From contig JAJZBI010000024.1 in assembly GCA_021798985.1 (NCBI GenBank), positions 1-59,033 of the forward strand: 59,033 nt of DNA. Reading direction: 5' to 3'. The notes under the pieces were generated by a model. That model did not search any database. It was not told where the DNA came from and was given only the letters and a program-made list of their open reading frames with translations. Source of the stretch: Actinomycetes bacterium (GTDB lineage: Bacteria > Actinomycetota > Acidimicrobiia > Acidimicrobiales > Bog-793). Below are positions 41,291 through 50,718 of the stretch, one piece after another. The stretch's first letter is position 1. Every line of letters begins with the position of its first letter. The position numbers were made by a program, and so were the translations under genes.

Positions 41291-43729
41291 TCATTCGACG
41301 ACCCGAAGGGTCGAAGGAACATCGAGGTGAAGGATCCTCCGGGTGGTGAGCACGGGAGCGAGCGCGACGGCACCAATCCCGATCCCGAGCGCGCCGAGCA
41401 CGCTCGGGATCGATAGCGCCGCAGAGATCGCCACCTCGGGCAGCACGTCGGCCACGGTGGTCCGCGTCAGCCACTCGATCAGGCCCTCGCCGACCCCGAT
41501 CCCGACCAGGGTGCCGATCGAGCCGACGAGCAAGGACTCAACGACTCCGATGCCAAGCACCGAGCGCACCGGCAGCCCGAAGGCGATCATCGTCGCGTGC
41601 TCGCGCGCCCGTTCGTCCGTGCCGATGGTGGCGGTGTTGAAGGCGATCGACACGACGAGGAGGAGCGCCACCCCTGAGGTCAAATTCAAGATGCTGCGGA
41701 ATTGGTCGAGGCTGGCGTCCACGGCGGTGAGCGTGGCGCGGATCGACTGGGTGGAGGAGATCCCCGGGACGTTGAGCAGGGTGCGCTGGAGCCTCAGATC
41801 GGTCACGCCTGGCTTGGGGACAACGGTGAGCGCGTTGATGCGCAACGGTTCATCGAGGAGGCTCGCCGCCTCGTGCTCGCCGAGATAGGCGAGCGCCCGC
41901 AGCGGGTTCGCCTCGATGCCGGCGACGCGCACTGCATCGCGCGCGATCTGCATCCCGCCGGCAACGGCGCGGGGGTGCTCGAGCATCACCATGGCGCCGA
42001 CGTCCACGCCGAGCTCAGCGGCCGCCTTCTCGGAGATGACGAGCCCCGGACCGAGCCGGCCGGCCAACAGCCGTGGCCGCCAGGGCGCCGACGCCGCCAG
42101 CGACTCGATGGTCACGGGGACGGCGTGGTCCGAGTCGAGCAGGCGGGCGCCGAAGGTGAGCCCGCCGACCACTTGCCCCGCGGGTGACCGGGCGCGCACC
42201 GTCGCGACGAGCTCGCCGTCGCGGGGGACCCAGGCGGACAGCGTCACGCTCACCCGGTCGGGGGCGGCGTGCAGCAGCTCGGCGGAGGTGCGCTCGAGCG
42301 TGGCGCGGAACGTGTCGATCAGCCCGAGGATCGTGACGAGCGTGGCGATCGTGGCGGCGATCCCGGCGAGGGTGAGCAATGAGCGCCGCGGGGTTCGCAG
42401 GGCGTCGCGGAGGGGAATCTCGCGATAGCCCGGTCCGGGCACACGCAGCGCCCGGATGAGGGGCGCGGGTGCGGTTCGGCGCGGCGCGAGGTGGCCGGCG
42501 CGGATCGCGTCGATCGGCTGGACGCGCACCGCGCGCCAGACCGGCCAGATCGCTGCGACGAAGGGCAGGACGAAGCCGATGGCCGCCGATTGGGCGAAGA
42601 TGCCGGGCTGGAAGGGCGTGCGCCAGATCGGCAGCGGCTGAAGACGCTCGAAGAGACCGGCGAGGGGGAGGTCGACGAGCTCGCCAACCACGACACCGAG
42701 CACGACACCGATCAAAGAGACCGCCGCCGCGAACAACAGTGGGCGGGTGGCGATCAGTCCCGGTCGGGCGCCGAGCGCCATCGCGATGCCCATCTCGCGG
42801 CGCTCGGCCTCGACCACCCTGGTCGTGAGGTTCACGGTGGCGAAGGCGGCGCCGGCGAGCACCAGGAGCGCGATCACCCGCCAGAGCTTCTCGTCGCTGT
42901 TGATGTCGGCGTACAACAAGTTGTAGGAGGCGAGCTGATCGCGTGTCGTCACGGTCGCGGCGAGCGCGGGTGAGGCGGTCGCGAGCCTGCGGCGCAGCTC
43001 GGTAGCAATGGGCGTGAGCGGCGCCCCGGCGCGCAGCGTCATCACGGCGTTGTTGACGCGCCCCGGCGCATCGGCGATGCGCTGTGCCTCGGCGAGCGAG
43101 GTGAACAGCGGGGCATAGCTCGCCTGGCTGACGAAGGGGACGCCCGCCGCGCCGGCGGTCGCGACGAAGTACTCGGGCGACTGGCCAAGGCCGACGTAGC
43201 GCACGACGCGGCCTCCGGCGACCCGTGCGATGCCCTTCGGGGCGAGGCCGTGCTTGCGGGCGAAGCCGAGGTCGAGCACGACCGCAGGAGGCGTTCGGGC
43301 GCGACCGTCGCGAGCGGCCGAAACGGCGGCGCCCTGAGCGATGGCGACGCCGTCGACGGCCACACCACGCGGCGGTCCCGCCCCGACGATCTCACCGGGC
43401 ACCAAGAGGCGGCGGATCTCCACCTGGGTGGGAAGCACGAGGCGCTCGCGCAGCCCGGTGAGGAGGTGGGCGTCCGGGAGCGCCTGGATCAGATGGCGCA
43501 GGCGTCCTTGGGGGGCCGTTGAGCCGGCGGCGAGCGCGACCTCGAGCGAGTGCACGTGCAACAGCGCGAAGCTGGCATCGTTCGACTGGCGCCGCCACGG
43601 CGAGGTGCTCAGCAAGGAGGCGTAGGTCCCCGTGCCGAGGGCGATCACCAGCGCGAGGGCGCCGACCTGCAGCCAGCGTGCCCGCAGGTCGCGCCCCGAC
43701 CAGCGCACCAAGAGCGAGCGGTTGCGCAC
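41291..43729 (-). CDS. FtsX-like ABC transporter permease (two FtsX domains)
   Basis: 812 residues with about ten helices. An N-terminal helix and a large periplasmic-type domain are followed by a helix trio at about 275-410, a second extracytoplasmic domain and a terminal trio near 690-800. This is the MacB/SalY arrangement of exporters for peptides, lipoproteins or lipids. I chose GTG 43729, one base after the ATPase stop (TGACGTG); upstream in-frame codons overlap the ATPase gene. Membrane partner of the ATPase at 43731. Confidence 0.9.
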   Translation of the reverse strand: MRNRSLLVRWSGRDLRARWLQVGALALVIALGTGTYASLLSTSPWRRQSNDASFALLHVHSLEVALAAGSTAPQGRLRHLIQALPDAHLLTGLRERLVLPTQVEIRRLLVPGEIVGAGPPRGVAVDGVAIAQGAAVSAARDGRARTPPAVVLDLGFARKHGLAPKGIARVAGGRVVRYVGLGQSPEYFVATAGAAGVPFVSQASYAPLFTSLAEAQRIADAPGRVNNAVMTLRAGAPLTPIATELRRRLATASPALAATVTTRDQLASYNLLYADINSDEKLWRVIALLVLAGAAFATVNLTTRVVEAERREMGIAMALGARPGLIATRPLLFAAAVSLIGVVLGVVVGELVDLPLAGLFERLQPLPIWRTPFQPGIFAQSAAIGFVLPFVAAIWPVWRAVRVQPIDAIRAGHLAPRRTAPAPLIRALRVPGPGYREIPLRDALRTPRRSLLTLAGIAATIATLVTILGLIDTFRATLERTSAELLHAAPDRVSVTLSAWVPRDGELVATVRARSPAGQVVGGLTFGARLLDSDHAVPVTIESLAASAPWRPRLLAGRLGPGLVISEKAAAELGVDVGAMVMLEHPRAVAGGMQIARDAVRVAGIEANPLRALAYLGEHEAASLLDEPLRINALTVVPKPGVTDLRLQRTLLNVPGISSTQSIRATLTAVDASLDQFRSILNLTSGVALLLVVSIAFNTATIGTDERAREHATMIAFGLPVRSVLGIGVVESLLVGSIGTLVGIGVGEGLIEWLTRTTVADVLPEVAISAALSIPSVLGALGIGIGAVALAPVLTTRRILHLDVPSTLRVVE

Positions 43730-43730
43730 G

Positions 43731-44489
43731 TCACCAGCGCAGCGACGCGACGTGTGCCCGACCACCCGCAGGTGGGCCGTCGGCGACGAGATGGCCGCTC
43801 GAGAGCTCGATCACGCGGTCGGACATGCGCGAGATCTCGCGATTGTGGGTGACGACGAGCACCGTCGACCCGGCATCGGATTGGGCGCGGAGCAGTTCGA
43901 GGATCTGCACGCCGGTGCGGAAGTCCAGCTCGCCGGTGGGCTCGTCGGCGAGCAGGATCGGGTTCTCGGTCGCGAGCGCTCGCGCGATCGCCACACGTTG
44001 CTGCTCGCCGCCCGACAGCTCGTGGGGGAAGTGCCCAGCCCGCTCGGCGAGGCCGACATCGGCGAGCGCGGCTAGGGCGACCTCACGAGCATGCGGCCGA
44101 CCGGCGATGTCGGCGCCGAATTGGATGTTCTCGAGCGCGGTCAGGGCGGGGAAGAGGTTGAAGCTCTGAAACACGAAGCTGACCGTGCTCCGCCGGATCC
44201 GGGAGCGCTCGGGCTGCGTCGCATTCGTCAGCTCATAGCCTGCGAGCCGCACGCTTCCGCTCGTCGGCGTGTCAAGGGCGCCGATTAGGTTGAGCAGCGT
44301 GGTCTTGCCAGAGCCCGACGGGCCGAGCACGACGACGAAAGCCGCAGCATCAACGTGCAAGTTGACGTCGTCGATCGCCTTGACGGCTCCTGTGCCCGTC
44401 CCATACCACCGGCAGGCGTGGACGAGGTCAATCCGGTGGGGACGGGCCAGAGCCTCCGGCCGCCCTGCTGTGCGGGGGGCAGCGCCCAT
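43731..44489 (-). CDS. MacB/LolD-type ABC transporter ATPase
   Basis: About 252 residues. Walker A VVLGPSGSGKTTLLNLIGAL, Q-loop FVFQSFNLFPALTALENI, signature HELSGGEQQRVAIARALA, Walker B PILLADEPTGELDF and switch His in LVVTHNREIS. Typical of ATPases that drive mechanotransmitting FtsX-type permeases. I prefer the ATG at 44489; another lies at 44516, and the frame runs on without homology. Operon with the permease. Confidence 0.93.
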   Translation of the reverse strand: MGAAPRTAGRPEALARPHRIDLVHACRWYGTGTGAVKAIDDVNLHVDAAAFVVVLGPSGSGKTTLLNLIGALDTPTSGSVRLAGYELTNATQPERSRIRRSTVSFVFQSFNLFPALTALENIQFGADIAGRPHAREVALAALADVGLAERAGHFPHELSGGEQQRVAIARALATENPILLADEPTGELDFRTGVQILELLRAQSDAGSTVLVVTHNREISRMSDRVIELSSGHLVADGPPAGGRAHVASLRW

Positions 44490-44672
44490 GGGGCCACCAT
44501 GCGACGCCGCCTGCATCGGCGGCAAGAGGAGAACGGCCCCTTTGGCCGCGCCGAAGCGCCGCGGCACCCTGTGCCCGCGTAGGCGTCACGAGGAAACGGG
44601 TGCCTCGAGGGGTCCGAAGCGTGGGTCGCGCCGATGCAGGCTGCTCAGCGCGCCTTCCTCGCGACGGTGGGC

Positions 44673-45425
44673 TCAGCCGCGCGCCACCCAGCCACCGTCG
44701 CATATCAGCGTCGTGCCGGTGATGTAGCGGCTCGCCTCCGGGCACGCCAGCATCAACAAGCTCTGGGCGAGGTCCTCGGCACTGCCGATGAACTTGAGCG
44801 GCGTCTGCTCGGTCACCCAGGCGCCGAGCTGGGGGGCCTCGGCGTACTGATTGGTGAGCATGGGCGTGTCGATGAACCCCGGCGCGAGCACGTTGACCCG
44901 GACGCGCGGCGCGAGCTCGATGGCGAGCGCGCGGGAGAACGCTTCGATCGCCCCCTTGGTGGCTGAGTACGCGGCACATCCCGGAAACCCTTTGTGCGCA
45001 ACGGTGGAGGAGCAAAAGACGATGGCGGCACCATCGTGCAGGTGGGGCAGCAGGGCGCGGGTGAGCAACATCGGAGCGCGAGCGTTGACGCGCCACATAC
45101 GATCGATGCTGGTGACCTCGGCGGCCGCCAGGTTGCCGGTCTCAAAGAGCGCGGCGCAGTGCAGGAGGGCATCCACGCCACCCAGCCCGGCGGCGGTGCT
45201 CGTCGCGGCCTCGAGCGTGCCGTCGTCGGCGAGGTCACCACAGACGAGCTCGACGCGCCGGCCTGTGGCTTCGACCGCCTTGGCGGTCCAAGCCAGCCGG
45301 TCGCGGTCGCGTCCGACGACGACGACGTCGGCTCCTGCCTCGGCGAGTGCTCGCGCCGCTGCGGCGCCGACGCCGGAGCTCGCACCGGTCACCACGGCGA
45401 TCTTGTCGCGAAAGTTGTAGGTCAT
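44673..45425 (-). CDS. Short-chain dehydrogenase/reductase (classical SDR)
   Basis: 250 residues. Cofactor motif VVTGASSGVGAAAARAL; GRDRDRL after strand 2 suggests NADP(H). CGDLADD, the NAG-like VNARAPM, catalytic Ser in VFCSSTVAHKG and YSATKGAIEAF with Tyr and Lys. It ends ITGTTLICDGGWVARG. It is the last gene of the sugar-transport operon, 104 bases after the ATPase-permease gene, so it probably oxidises the imported sugar or polyol. Confidence 0.88.
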   Translation of the reverse strand: MTYNFRDKIAVVTGASSGVGAAAARALAEAGADVVVVGRDRDRLAWTAKAVEATGRRVELVCGDLADDGTLEAATSTAAGLGGVDALLHCAALFETGNLAAAEVTSIDRMWRVNARAPMLLTRALLPHLHDGAAIVFCSSTVAHKGFPGCAAYSATKGAIEAFSRALAIELAPRVRVNVLAPGFIDTPMLTNQYAEAPQLGAWVTEQTPLKFIGSAEDLAQSLLMLACPEASRYITGTTLICDGGWVARG

Positions 45426-45529
45426 CGCTGTCCCCCTTCGTCGCTAGCGCGCGGTCGCACCGTCGACCCCTCGTGCTTCCTATCCGGGCACGCGGCACGC
45501 GTCAAGTGCCACTGAACGATTCCCTGTGC

Positions 45530-48049
45530 TCATGTGGCCACCCCGGCGTGCTCGGCTCGTGTGGCGCGCATCTTGGAGTAGACGGCGGCGCCGAGGAGGA
45601 TGAGGGCGCCGGGCAGCCATTGCTGCCACGCCTGGGCAAGGCCCAAGAAGTTGGTCGCCGTCGTGATCTCTTGGAGCAACAGCGCGCCGAGCAAGGCGCC
45701 GACGAACGACCCGCGCCCACCGAAGATGCTCGCGCCGCCGAGGACCGCGGCGGCAAGCGAGGTGAGGGTGTAGTCCGTGCCGAGCGACGGGTCGCCGATG
45801 CCGACCTGGGCGGCGAGCAAGATCCCCGCCGCCACGGCGAACAGCGAGCAGACGACCTGTGCCAGCAACAGCGTGCGCCCCACCGGAGCGCCGACGCGAA
45901 AGGCGCGCACCTCGTCGGAGCCGACGGCGCGAAGGGTGCGGCCGCCATGGCGTCGGCGCAGCCAGAACTCGGCGCCAATCGCGATGGCGACCACGACGAG
46001 GAAGGCGAGCGGCACTGCGCCGAAGCTCGTCTCGATGCCTCCGGTTACCGAGAAGTCGAGCGAACCCGCGGGCTGAGGGCGCAACAAGAGCGACACGCCC
46101 TGCAGCGCCGTATAGGTGACGAGCGTGGCGATCACGGGCCCAAGGCGGACCGAGCGGATCAGCGTGGCGTTGAGCGCACCCACCCCCGCACCGACTCCGA
46201 GCGCCACGAGGGCGCCGAACGCGAGGCCGCCATAGCCGGCTCCGGTGGTCGCGAAGAACGAGACGATCACCACCGTGAGTCCCATCAACGGCCCGACCGA
46301 GAGGTCGAAGCTGCCGGCGACGAGCGCGACGAGCTGACCGAACGCGACGAGGATGCTCGCCGCCGCCAAAAAGAGCATGCTCGACATGCTCCGCGCGCTG
46401 AAAAACAGAGGGTGCCCGCTGCCCGTCGCGACGGCGAGCGCGACGGCGAGCAGTCCGAGGACCGCGCTCGGGCCTGAGTCGCCCCGTGCGAGGCGTCCCT
46501 GGTGGCGGCGCTGGCGCGCCGAGGGGTCGGCAGCGGGAGCATCGTGGCGCACGTTGGCAGTGACCGCCGCCTCGGTGATCGCGGCCTCACTGAGGTGCTC
46601 AGAGGAGAGCTCGCGCACGACGCGCCCGCGGGAGAAGACGAGCACGCGGTCACACAGGCCCTGGAGCTCGTGCGCGTCCGCTGAGGCCACGAGCACGGTC
46701 CCCCCGCGCGCCGCGATCTCGCGCAGCAGGCGGTAGATCTCGATCCGGGCGCCGACGTCGACGCCTCGCGTGGGCTCGTCGGCCAGCAGGACGACCGGAG
46801 TGGCGAGCAAGGTGCGGGCGATCACCACCTTTTGCTGGTTGCCGCCCGAGAGCCCGGCGACCGGGGTCTCGGGCGAGGGGGCCTTGATGGCGAAATCCGA
46901 GATCTGGCGCCGGGCCACACTGAGCTCGCGTGCCGGACGCAGGAGCCCATGGCGCGCTACCTCGCGCAGGGTGAGCAGGGACAGGTTCTCGCGGACCGAG
47001 AGCGGAGCGAGGATCCCCTCGCGATGGCGGTCGCGCGGCAGATAGAGGATGGCGGACTGGCGCGCCCGCCGGGGCGAGCGGGTGTCGGCGAGCTGGCCAA
47101 GCACTCGCACCTGCCCGCTGTGGCGGCCAAGGCCACCGAGGGCGCGGATCGCCTCGCGCTGTCCGTTGCCCTCGATCCCCGCAAGACCGACGATCTCCCC
47201 GCTCGCTGCGGACAGCGTGACGCCGTCAAGGCGCCGGCCAGTGAGGTCGTGCACCTCAAGGACCGGGCGGGTGTGCGGGAGCGTGGATGCCTTATCGGGG
47301 AATGCCTGTTGGACGGGGCGCCCGACGATCAGCCGGAGCAGCTCGCTGTCCCCGACGCTCGCCGCAAGAAACGTGCCCTGGGTCTCGCCGTCGCGCAGGA
47401 CGGTGATGCGGTCCGCGATCCGCCGCACCTCGGGGAGCCGGTGCGAGATGTAGACCACGCTCGAGCCGCGCTGGCGCAGCCGGGCGATCTGCCCGAAGAG
47501 GCGCTCGGCCTCGGTCGCGGTCAGCGACTCCGTCGGCTCGTCCAGGACGAGCACCTTCGCGTCCAGGACGAGGGCCTTCGCGATCTCGACGAGCTGGCGT
47601 TCGGCGACACTGAGCTCGCCGACGCGCGCCCGGGGATCGAGGTCAGCACCGAGCACGGCGAGCTGCTCGCGGGCGAGACGCTCCCCGCCGCGCTCGGCGC
47701 TGCGCCGCGTCGGTGGCAGGGCGAGGAGGAGGTTCTCGGCGATGCTCAGGTCGTCGAGCACCGACGCGTGCTGGTAGACGACGGTCAGGCCGTACGCCTG
47801 GGCAGTCGCGGGGTGGGCATGGTCAAGGCGGTGGCCGCCGATCTCGACGCTTCCCGCGTCGGGAGCGGTCGCACCGGCGGCCACCGCCATCAGCGTCGAC
47901 TTGCCTGCACCGTTCTCGCCAACCAGCGCATGGACTTCGCCGGCGCGGACCTCGAAGGTCACCTGCTTCAGGGCGCGCACGCCGGGGAATGACTTCTCGA
48001 TGCCTTCGAGGCGCAGCGTGATGGCAGTGACGGTGCTAGGCATGATCAT
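45530..48049 (-). CDS. RbsA-RbsC fusion: sugar ABC ATPase joined to permease
   Basis: 839 residues. The first 500 are a tandem-ATPase RbsA: VGENGAGKSTLMAVAAGATA and LSVAERQLVEIAKALVLDAK in the first cassette, LAGIEGNGQREAIRALGGLG (degenerate Walker A) and GLSGGNQQKVVIARTLL in the second. After a charged linker (about 505-535) comes a complete RbsC/AraH permease with LVALVAGSFDLSVGPLMGLT and LTSLAAAVLGGASIFGGRGS. Both are normally separate polypeptides. It follows the binding-protein gene by four bases. Together with the free permease at 49270 this makes a CUT2-type importer with one fused and one free membrane subunit. Confidence 0.93.
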   Translation of the reverse strand: MIMPSTVTAITLRLEGIEKSFPGVRALKQVTFEVRAGEVHALVGENGAGKSTLMAVAAGATAPDAGSVEIGGHRLDHAHPATAQAYGLTVVYQHASVLDDLSIAENLLLALPPTRRSAERGGERLAREQLAVLGADLDPRARVGELSVAERQLVEIAKALVLDAKVLVLDEPTESLTATEAERLFGQIARLRQRGSSVVYISHRLPEVRRIADRITVLRDGETQGTFLAASVGDSELLRLIVGRPVQQAFPDKASTLPHTRPVLEVHDLTGRRLDGVTLSAASGEIVGLAGIEGNGQREAIRALGGLGRHSGQVRVLGQLADTRSPRRARQSAILYLPRDRHREGILAPLSVRENLSLLTLREVARHGLLRPARELSVARRQISDFAIKAPSPETPVAGLSGGNQQKVVIARTLLATPVVLLADEPTRGVDVGARIEIYRLLREIAARGGTVLVASADAHELQGLCDRVLVFSRGRVVRELSSEHLSEAAITEAAVTANVRHDAPAADPSARQRRHQGRLARGDSGPSAVLGLLAVALAVATGSGHPLFFSARSMSSMLFLAAASILVAFGQLVALVAGSFDLSVGPLMGLTVVIVSFFATTGAGYGGLAFGALVALGVGAGVGALNATLIRSVRLGPVIATLVTYTALQGVSLLLRPQPAGSLDFSVTGGIETSFGAVPLAFLVVVAIAIGAEFWLRRRHGGRTLRAVGSDEVRAFRVGAPVGRTLLLAQVVCSLFAVAAGILLAAQVGIGDPSLGTDYTLTSLAAAVLGGASIFGGRGSFVGALLGALLLQEITTATNFLGLAQAWQQWLPGALILLGAAVYSKMRATRAEHAGVAT

Positions 48050-48053
48050 CGGA

Positions 48054-49232
48054 TCAGGGCTTGCCCCACTTGGCGAGCACGCTCGGGGCGATGCTGTCGG
48101 ACAGGTATGCCGCCGCCGGTTGCTTGGGCGCGCAGTGCGGGGTCATGCCAGCAAGCGAGTTCTCGTAGAACGTCAGGTCGTACAGGCTGGGCTCGGTGTC
48201 CTTGATACCCTCGGCCGCGGCGATCGCCTTGCGTGCCGCGACCCGGCCGAGCCAGTTGCGCGTCGAGACGGTCGCGAGCGCAAAGGCGTTCTTGGTGTTC
48301 TTGTTCTGCTTCCACAGGCACCCGAGCCCGTTGGCATCCGCGACGGCGAGGTCGGGCAACTTGCGGTTCGCCGCCTGGAAGGCGTGGAGCGCCGACAGCC
48401 CGTCGGTGCCGTAGTCGGAGAAGATGCCGTTGATCGTCGGGTATTTCGCGAGCAGCGAGGCGGTTACCTGCTGCGCGGTGGCCGGGTCCCAGTTCGTGAC
48501 CGCCCAGTTCTTCGTTCCGGTGAGAATGCGGATGCCGGGATGGCTCTTCAAGACGTCAACCACCCCAGCGAGCATGCTGGCCGAGACCGGGTTGCCGGCG
48601 GGGCCGCCGAGGACGATCACGTTGCCCTTGCCGTGCAGCGCGTTCACCATCCAGTGGGCGAACAGCCTGCCGGAATACGCCGGAACCCAGTCGACGTAGC
48701 TGACGTAGTCCACGCCCGGCTTGCCGCCAGGGTTCGCAGCCCACGGAACGACCTTGACCCCTGCCCGCGTGGCCGCCTCGATCGCCGGAAGCTCTGCTGC
48801 GCCGAAGTCGGGGATCACCGTCATGGCATTGACGCCCTGGGAGACCATCGAGTTGATCTGGGAGATCGCCGTCTGTAGGTTTCCGTCGGCGATCTCGACG
48901 ACTTGCTTGACGTTCTTGCACTTCGCGGCCTCGGAGCGGACGGCTGCCATCGAGTACTGCGACCAGGCGTTCACCCCGAGGCCATCGAGGATCCCGAGCG
49001 TGATCGGCTTGGTGCCGCAGAACGCGTTCGTTTTCAGCTGGCCGGCGTGGGCGATCTCGTAGGCCATTGTGGCGGTGACCACCTTCGTGCTGGCGTGCGG
49101 GCGGTGCGACGCGCTGGCACCGGCCCCGACGGCGGCGGTCGCCCCCGTCGCGATCGCCAAGGCCAGCACGAGGCGGCTCGTGAGCCGTCGCCGCAGGCGG
49201 TCGGGGTGCTTGGCAGTTTGGCGATGGTTCAT
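48054..49232 (-). CDS. Sugar ABC transporter substrate-binding protein (RbsB-like)
   Basis: 392 residues. Signal peptide with RLRRRLTSRLVLALAIATGA and likely cleavage near ASA-SHR; there is no lipobox, so it may be soluble or held by charge. Type I periplasmic-binding fold: ITLGILDGLGVNAWSQYSMA, the hinge-region ISQINSMVSQGVNAMTVIPD, and GIFSDYGTDGLSALHAFQAA. The ATG has AAGGAGG upstream. Ligand not predictable beyond the CUT2 class (pentoses, hexoses, inositol). Confidence 0.9.
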   Translation of the reverse strand: MNHRQTAKHPDRLRRRLTSRLVLALAIATGATAAVGAGASASHRPHASTKVVTATMAYEIAHAGQLKTNAFCGTKPITLGILDGLGVNAWSQYSMAAVRSEAAKCKNVKQVVEIADGNLQTAISQINSMVSQGVNAMTVIPDFGAAELPAIEAATRAGVKVVPWAANPGGKPGVDYVSYVDWVPAYSGRLFAHWMVNALHGKGNVIVLGGPAGNPVSASMLAGVVDVLKSHPGIRILTGTKNWAVTNWDPATAQQVTASLLAKYPTINGIFSDYGTDGLSALHAFQAANRKLPDLAVADANGLGCLWKQNKNTKNAFALATVSTRNWLGRVAARKAIAAAEGIKDTEPSLYDLTFYENSLAGMTPHCAPKQPAAAYLSDSIAPSVLAKWGKP

Positions 49233-49269
49233 AGGGTTCCTCCTTGGATCTCGGTTCTGACGTGGAACA

Positions 49270-50376
49270 TCAAGGAAGCGGGGCGGCAGATGGACGGCCC
49301 TGGCGTCGAGCGCGGTGCACGAGCGCGGAGATGAGCTGCCCTGCCCGCGCCGTCCGCAGTGCCATCGCCAGCGCGATCACCCCCGCCTGGATGAGGTACT
49401 GCACCGAGCTCGGTGCGCCGGCCCCGAAGACGTCCTGTTGCAGCTGGGTCAAGAACAGCGCCCCGATCGCCGTTCCCACCGCGCTGCCCGACCCGCCGGC
49501 GAGCGACGCACCCCCGAGGACGACGGCGGTGATCGTGGGGAGGAGGTAGTTGTCGCCCGCCGACAGCCCCGGTGTGCCGACGTAGCCTGCGAGCAAGATC
49601 GCCGCGAGGCCGTAGAAGAGGCTCGCGAGCACGTAGGTCATGAAGACGTACGGGTTGGTCCGAATGCCCGCCACGTAGCTGGCGGCGGCGTTGGTCCCGA
49701 CGGCGACGAATCGCCTGCCCACCGTCGTCGTGCGGAAGAAGAGCGCGACGACGCCGACCACCCCGGCGGCAACGACCGCGGTGTTGGGGATGCCGCCGCT
49801 CTTTCCGAAGGCGAAGCCGACGAGGGCCGGTGGCGGTGCGTTCGTCGAGGTCCCGTTCGTGATCTGCAGGATCGTCCCGAGCAACAGGGCGTTCACCCCG
49901 AGCGTCGCGACGAGTGGCGTGATGCGCAACCTCGTGACCGCGAAGCCGCTGAGCGCACCGCTCAGGACACAGGCGAGGATGACCAGGAGGATGCCGAGCG
50001 CAAAGCGCGAGTCGAGCTGATCCGGGGCTTTGGTGATGATGATGGTGGCGAGCGAGATCATGCCCGGTACCGACAGGTCGAGGCCGCGCTGCTGGATGAC
50101 GAGCGTCTGACCGATGCCGGCGATCGCCAGCAGTGCAGCGAACGGGAGGGTGGAGGTGAGCGCGCTCGCACGCAGGCTCCCGGGATCGATGAGCGGAGAG
50201 ACGGCAAAGAGGAGCGCGGTCGCCGGCCAGATCGGAAAGAACGGGCTGCGCACCATCCGGCGCAGCCCGGCGACTGCACGAAGCCTACCGAGCGGCGCCT
50301 GGTGCCCACCGAGCTCGTCGGGAGGCACCACTCCCGTCGACAGGCGTGCGCCCAGGCCTTCGGTCGTAGGGAACAA
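49270..50376 (-). CDS. Sugar ABC transporter permease (RbsC-like)
   Basis: A CUT2 permease of about 330-368 residues with some ten helices. GIGQTLVIQQRGLDLSVPGM is the family motif near the second helix, and PTITAVVLGGASLAGGSGSA the EAA-like coupling region. The first gene of the importer operon, 37 bases before the binding protein. The start is uncertain: TTG 50376 gives a 40-residue N-terminal extension; ATG 50256 gives the usual family length but lacks a ribosome binding site. Confidence 0.88.
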   Translation of the reverse strand: MFPTTEGLGARLSTGVVPPDELGGHQAPLGRLRAVAGLRRMVRSPFFPIWPATALLFAVSPLIDPGSLRASALTSTLPFAALLAIAGIGQTLVIQQRGLDLSVPGMISLATIIITKAPDQLDSRFALGILLVILACVLSGALSGFAVTRLRITPLVATLGVNALLLGTILQITNGTSTNAPPPALVGFAFGKSGGIPNTAVVAAGVVGVVALFFRTTTVGRRFVAVGTNAAASYVAGIRTNPYVFMTYVLASLFYGLAAILLAGYVGTPGLSAGDNYLLPTITAVVLGGASLAGGSGSAVGTAIGALFLTQLQQDVFGAGAPSSVQYLIQAGVIALAMALRTARAGQLISALVHRARRQGRPSAAPLP

Positions 50377-50500
50377 CGAAGATCCGACTCCCCCACCTCG
50401 TCGGGGCGCGTGATCCCCCAGCTGCCACGCCCCCGGGGCCGCTCGCGGCCCGCCGCGGCAATGTAGCGACGCACCGTCCCGCCGTCAAACAGCGCTTACC

Positions 50501-50516
50501 ACCACTGTGCAGTGGT
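50501..50516. promoter_or_regulatory. Palindromic site upstream of the sugar importer operon
   Basis: ACCACTGTGCAGTGGT is a perfect 16-base palindrome 125 bases upstream of the permease start and about 200 bases upstream of the oxidoreductase gene. A LacI- or GntR-type regulator could bind here. The remaining sequence of this 340-base gap shows no other feature that I can name. Confidence 0.45.
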
Positions 50517-50718
50517 CCGTGACGCGGACTTCACGCTGAGCGTCGTCCGGCAACTCGACGACCGACGGCGCGAGTCCTGGAAATAGGGGTTGCGCGCGTG
50601 CGGTAATCGTGCTGGAGTGACGGCGTGGGCGCCCGGCCCCGGGGGCATTTTCCCTGCCGTCCGCCCGCCGTGTGTTCATCGCAACGCAACATTGACTCGA
50701 CAAGGGGATTGGGGAGCG

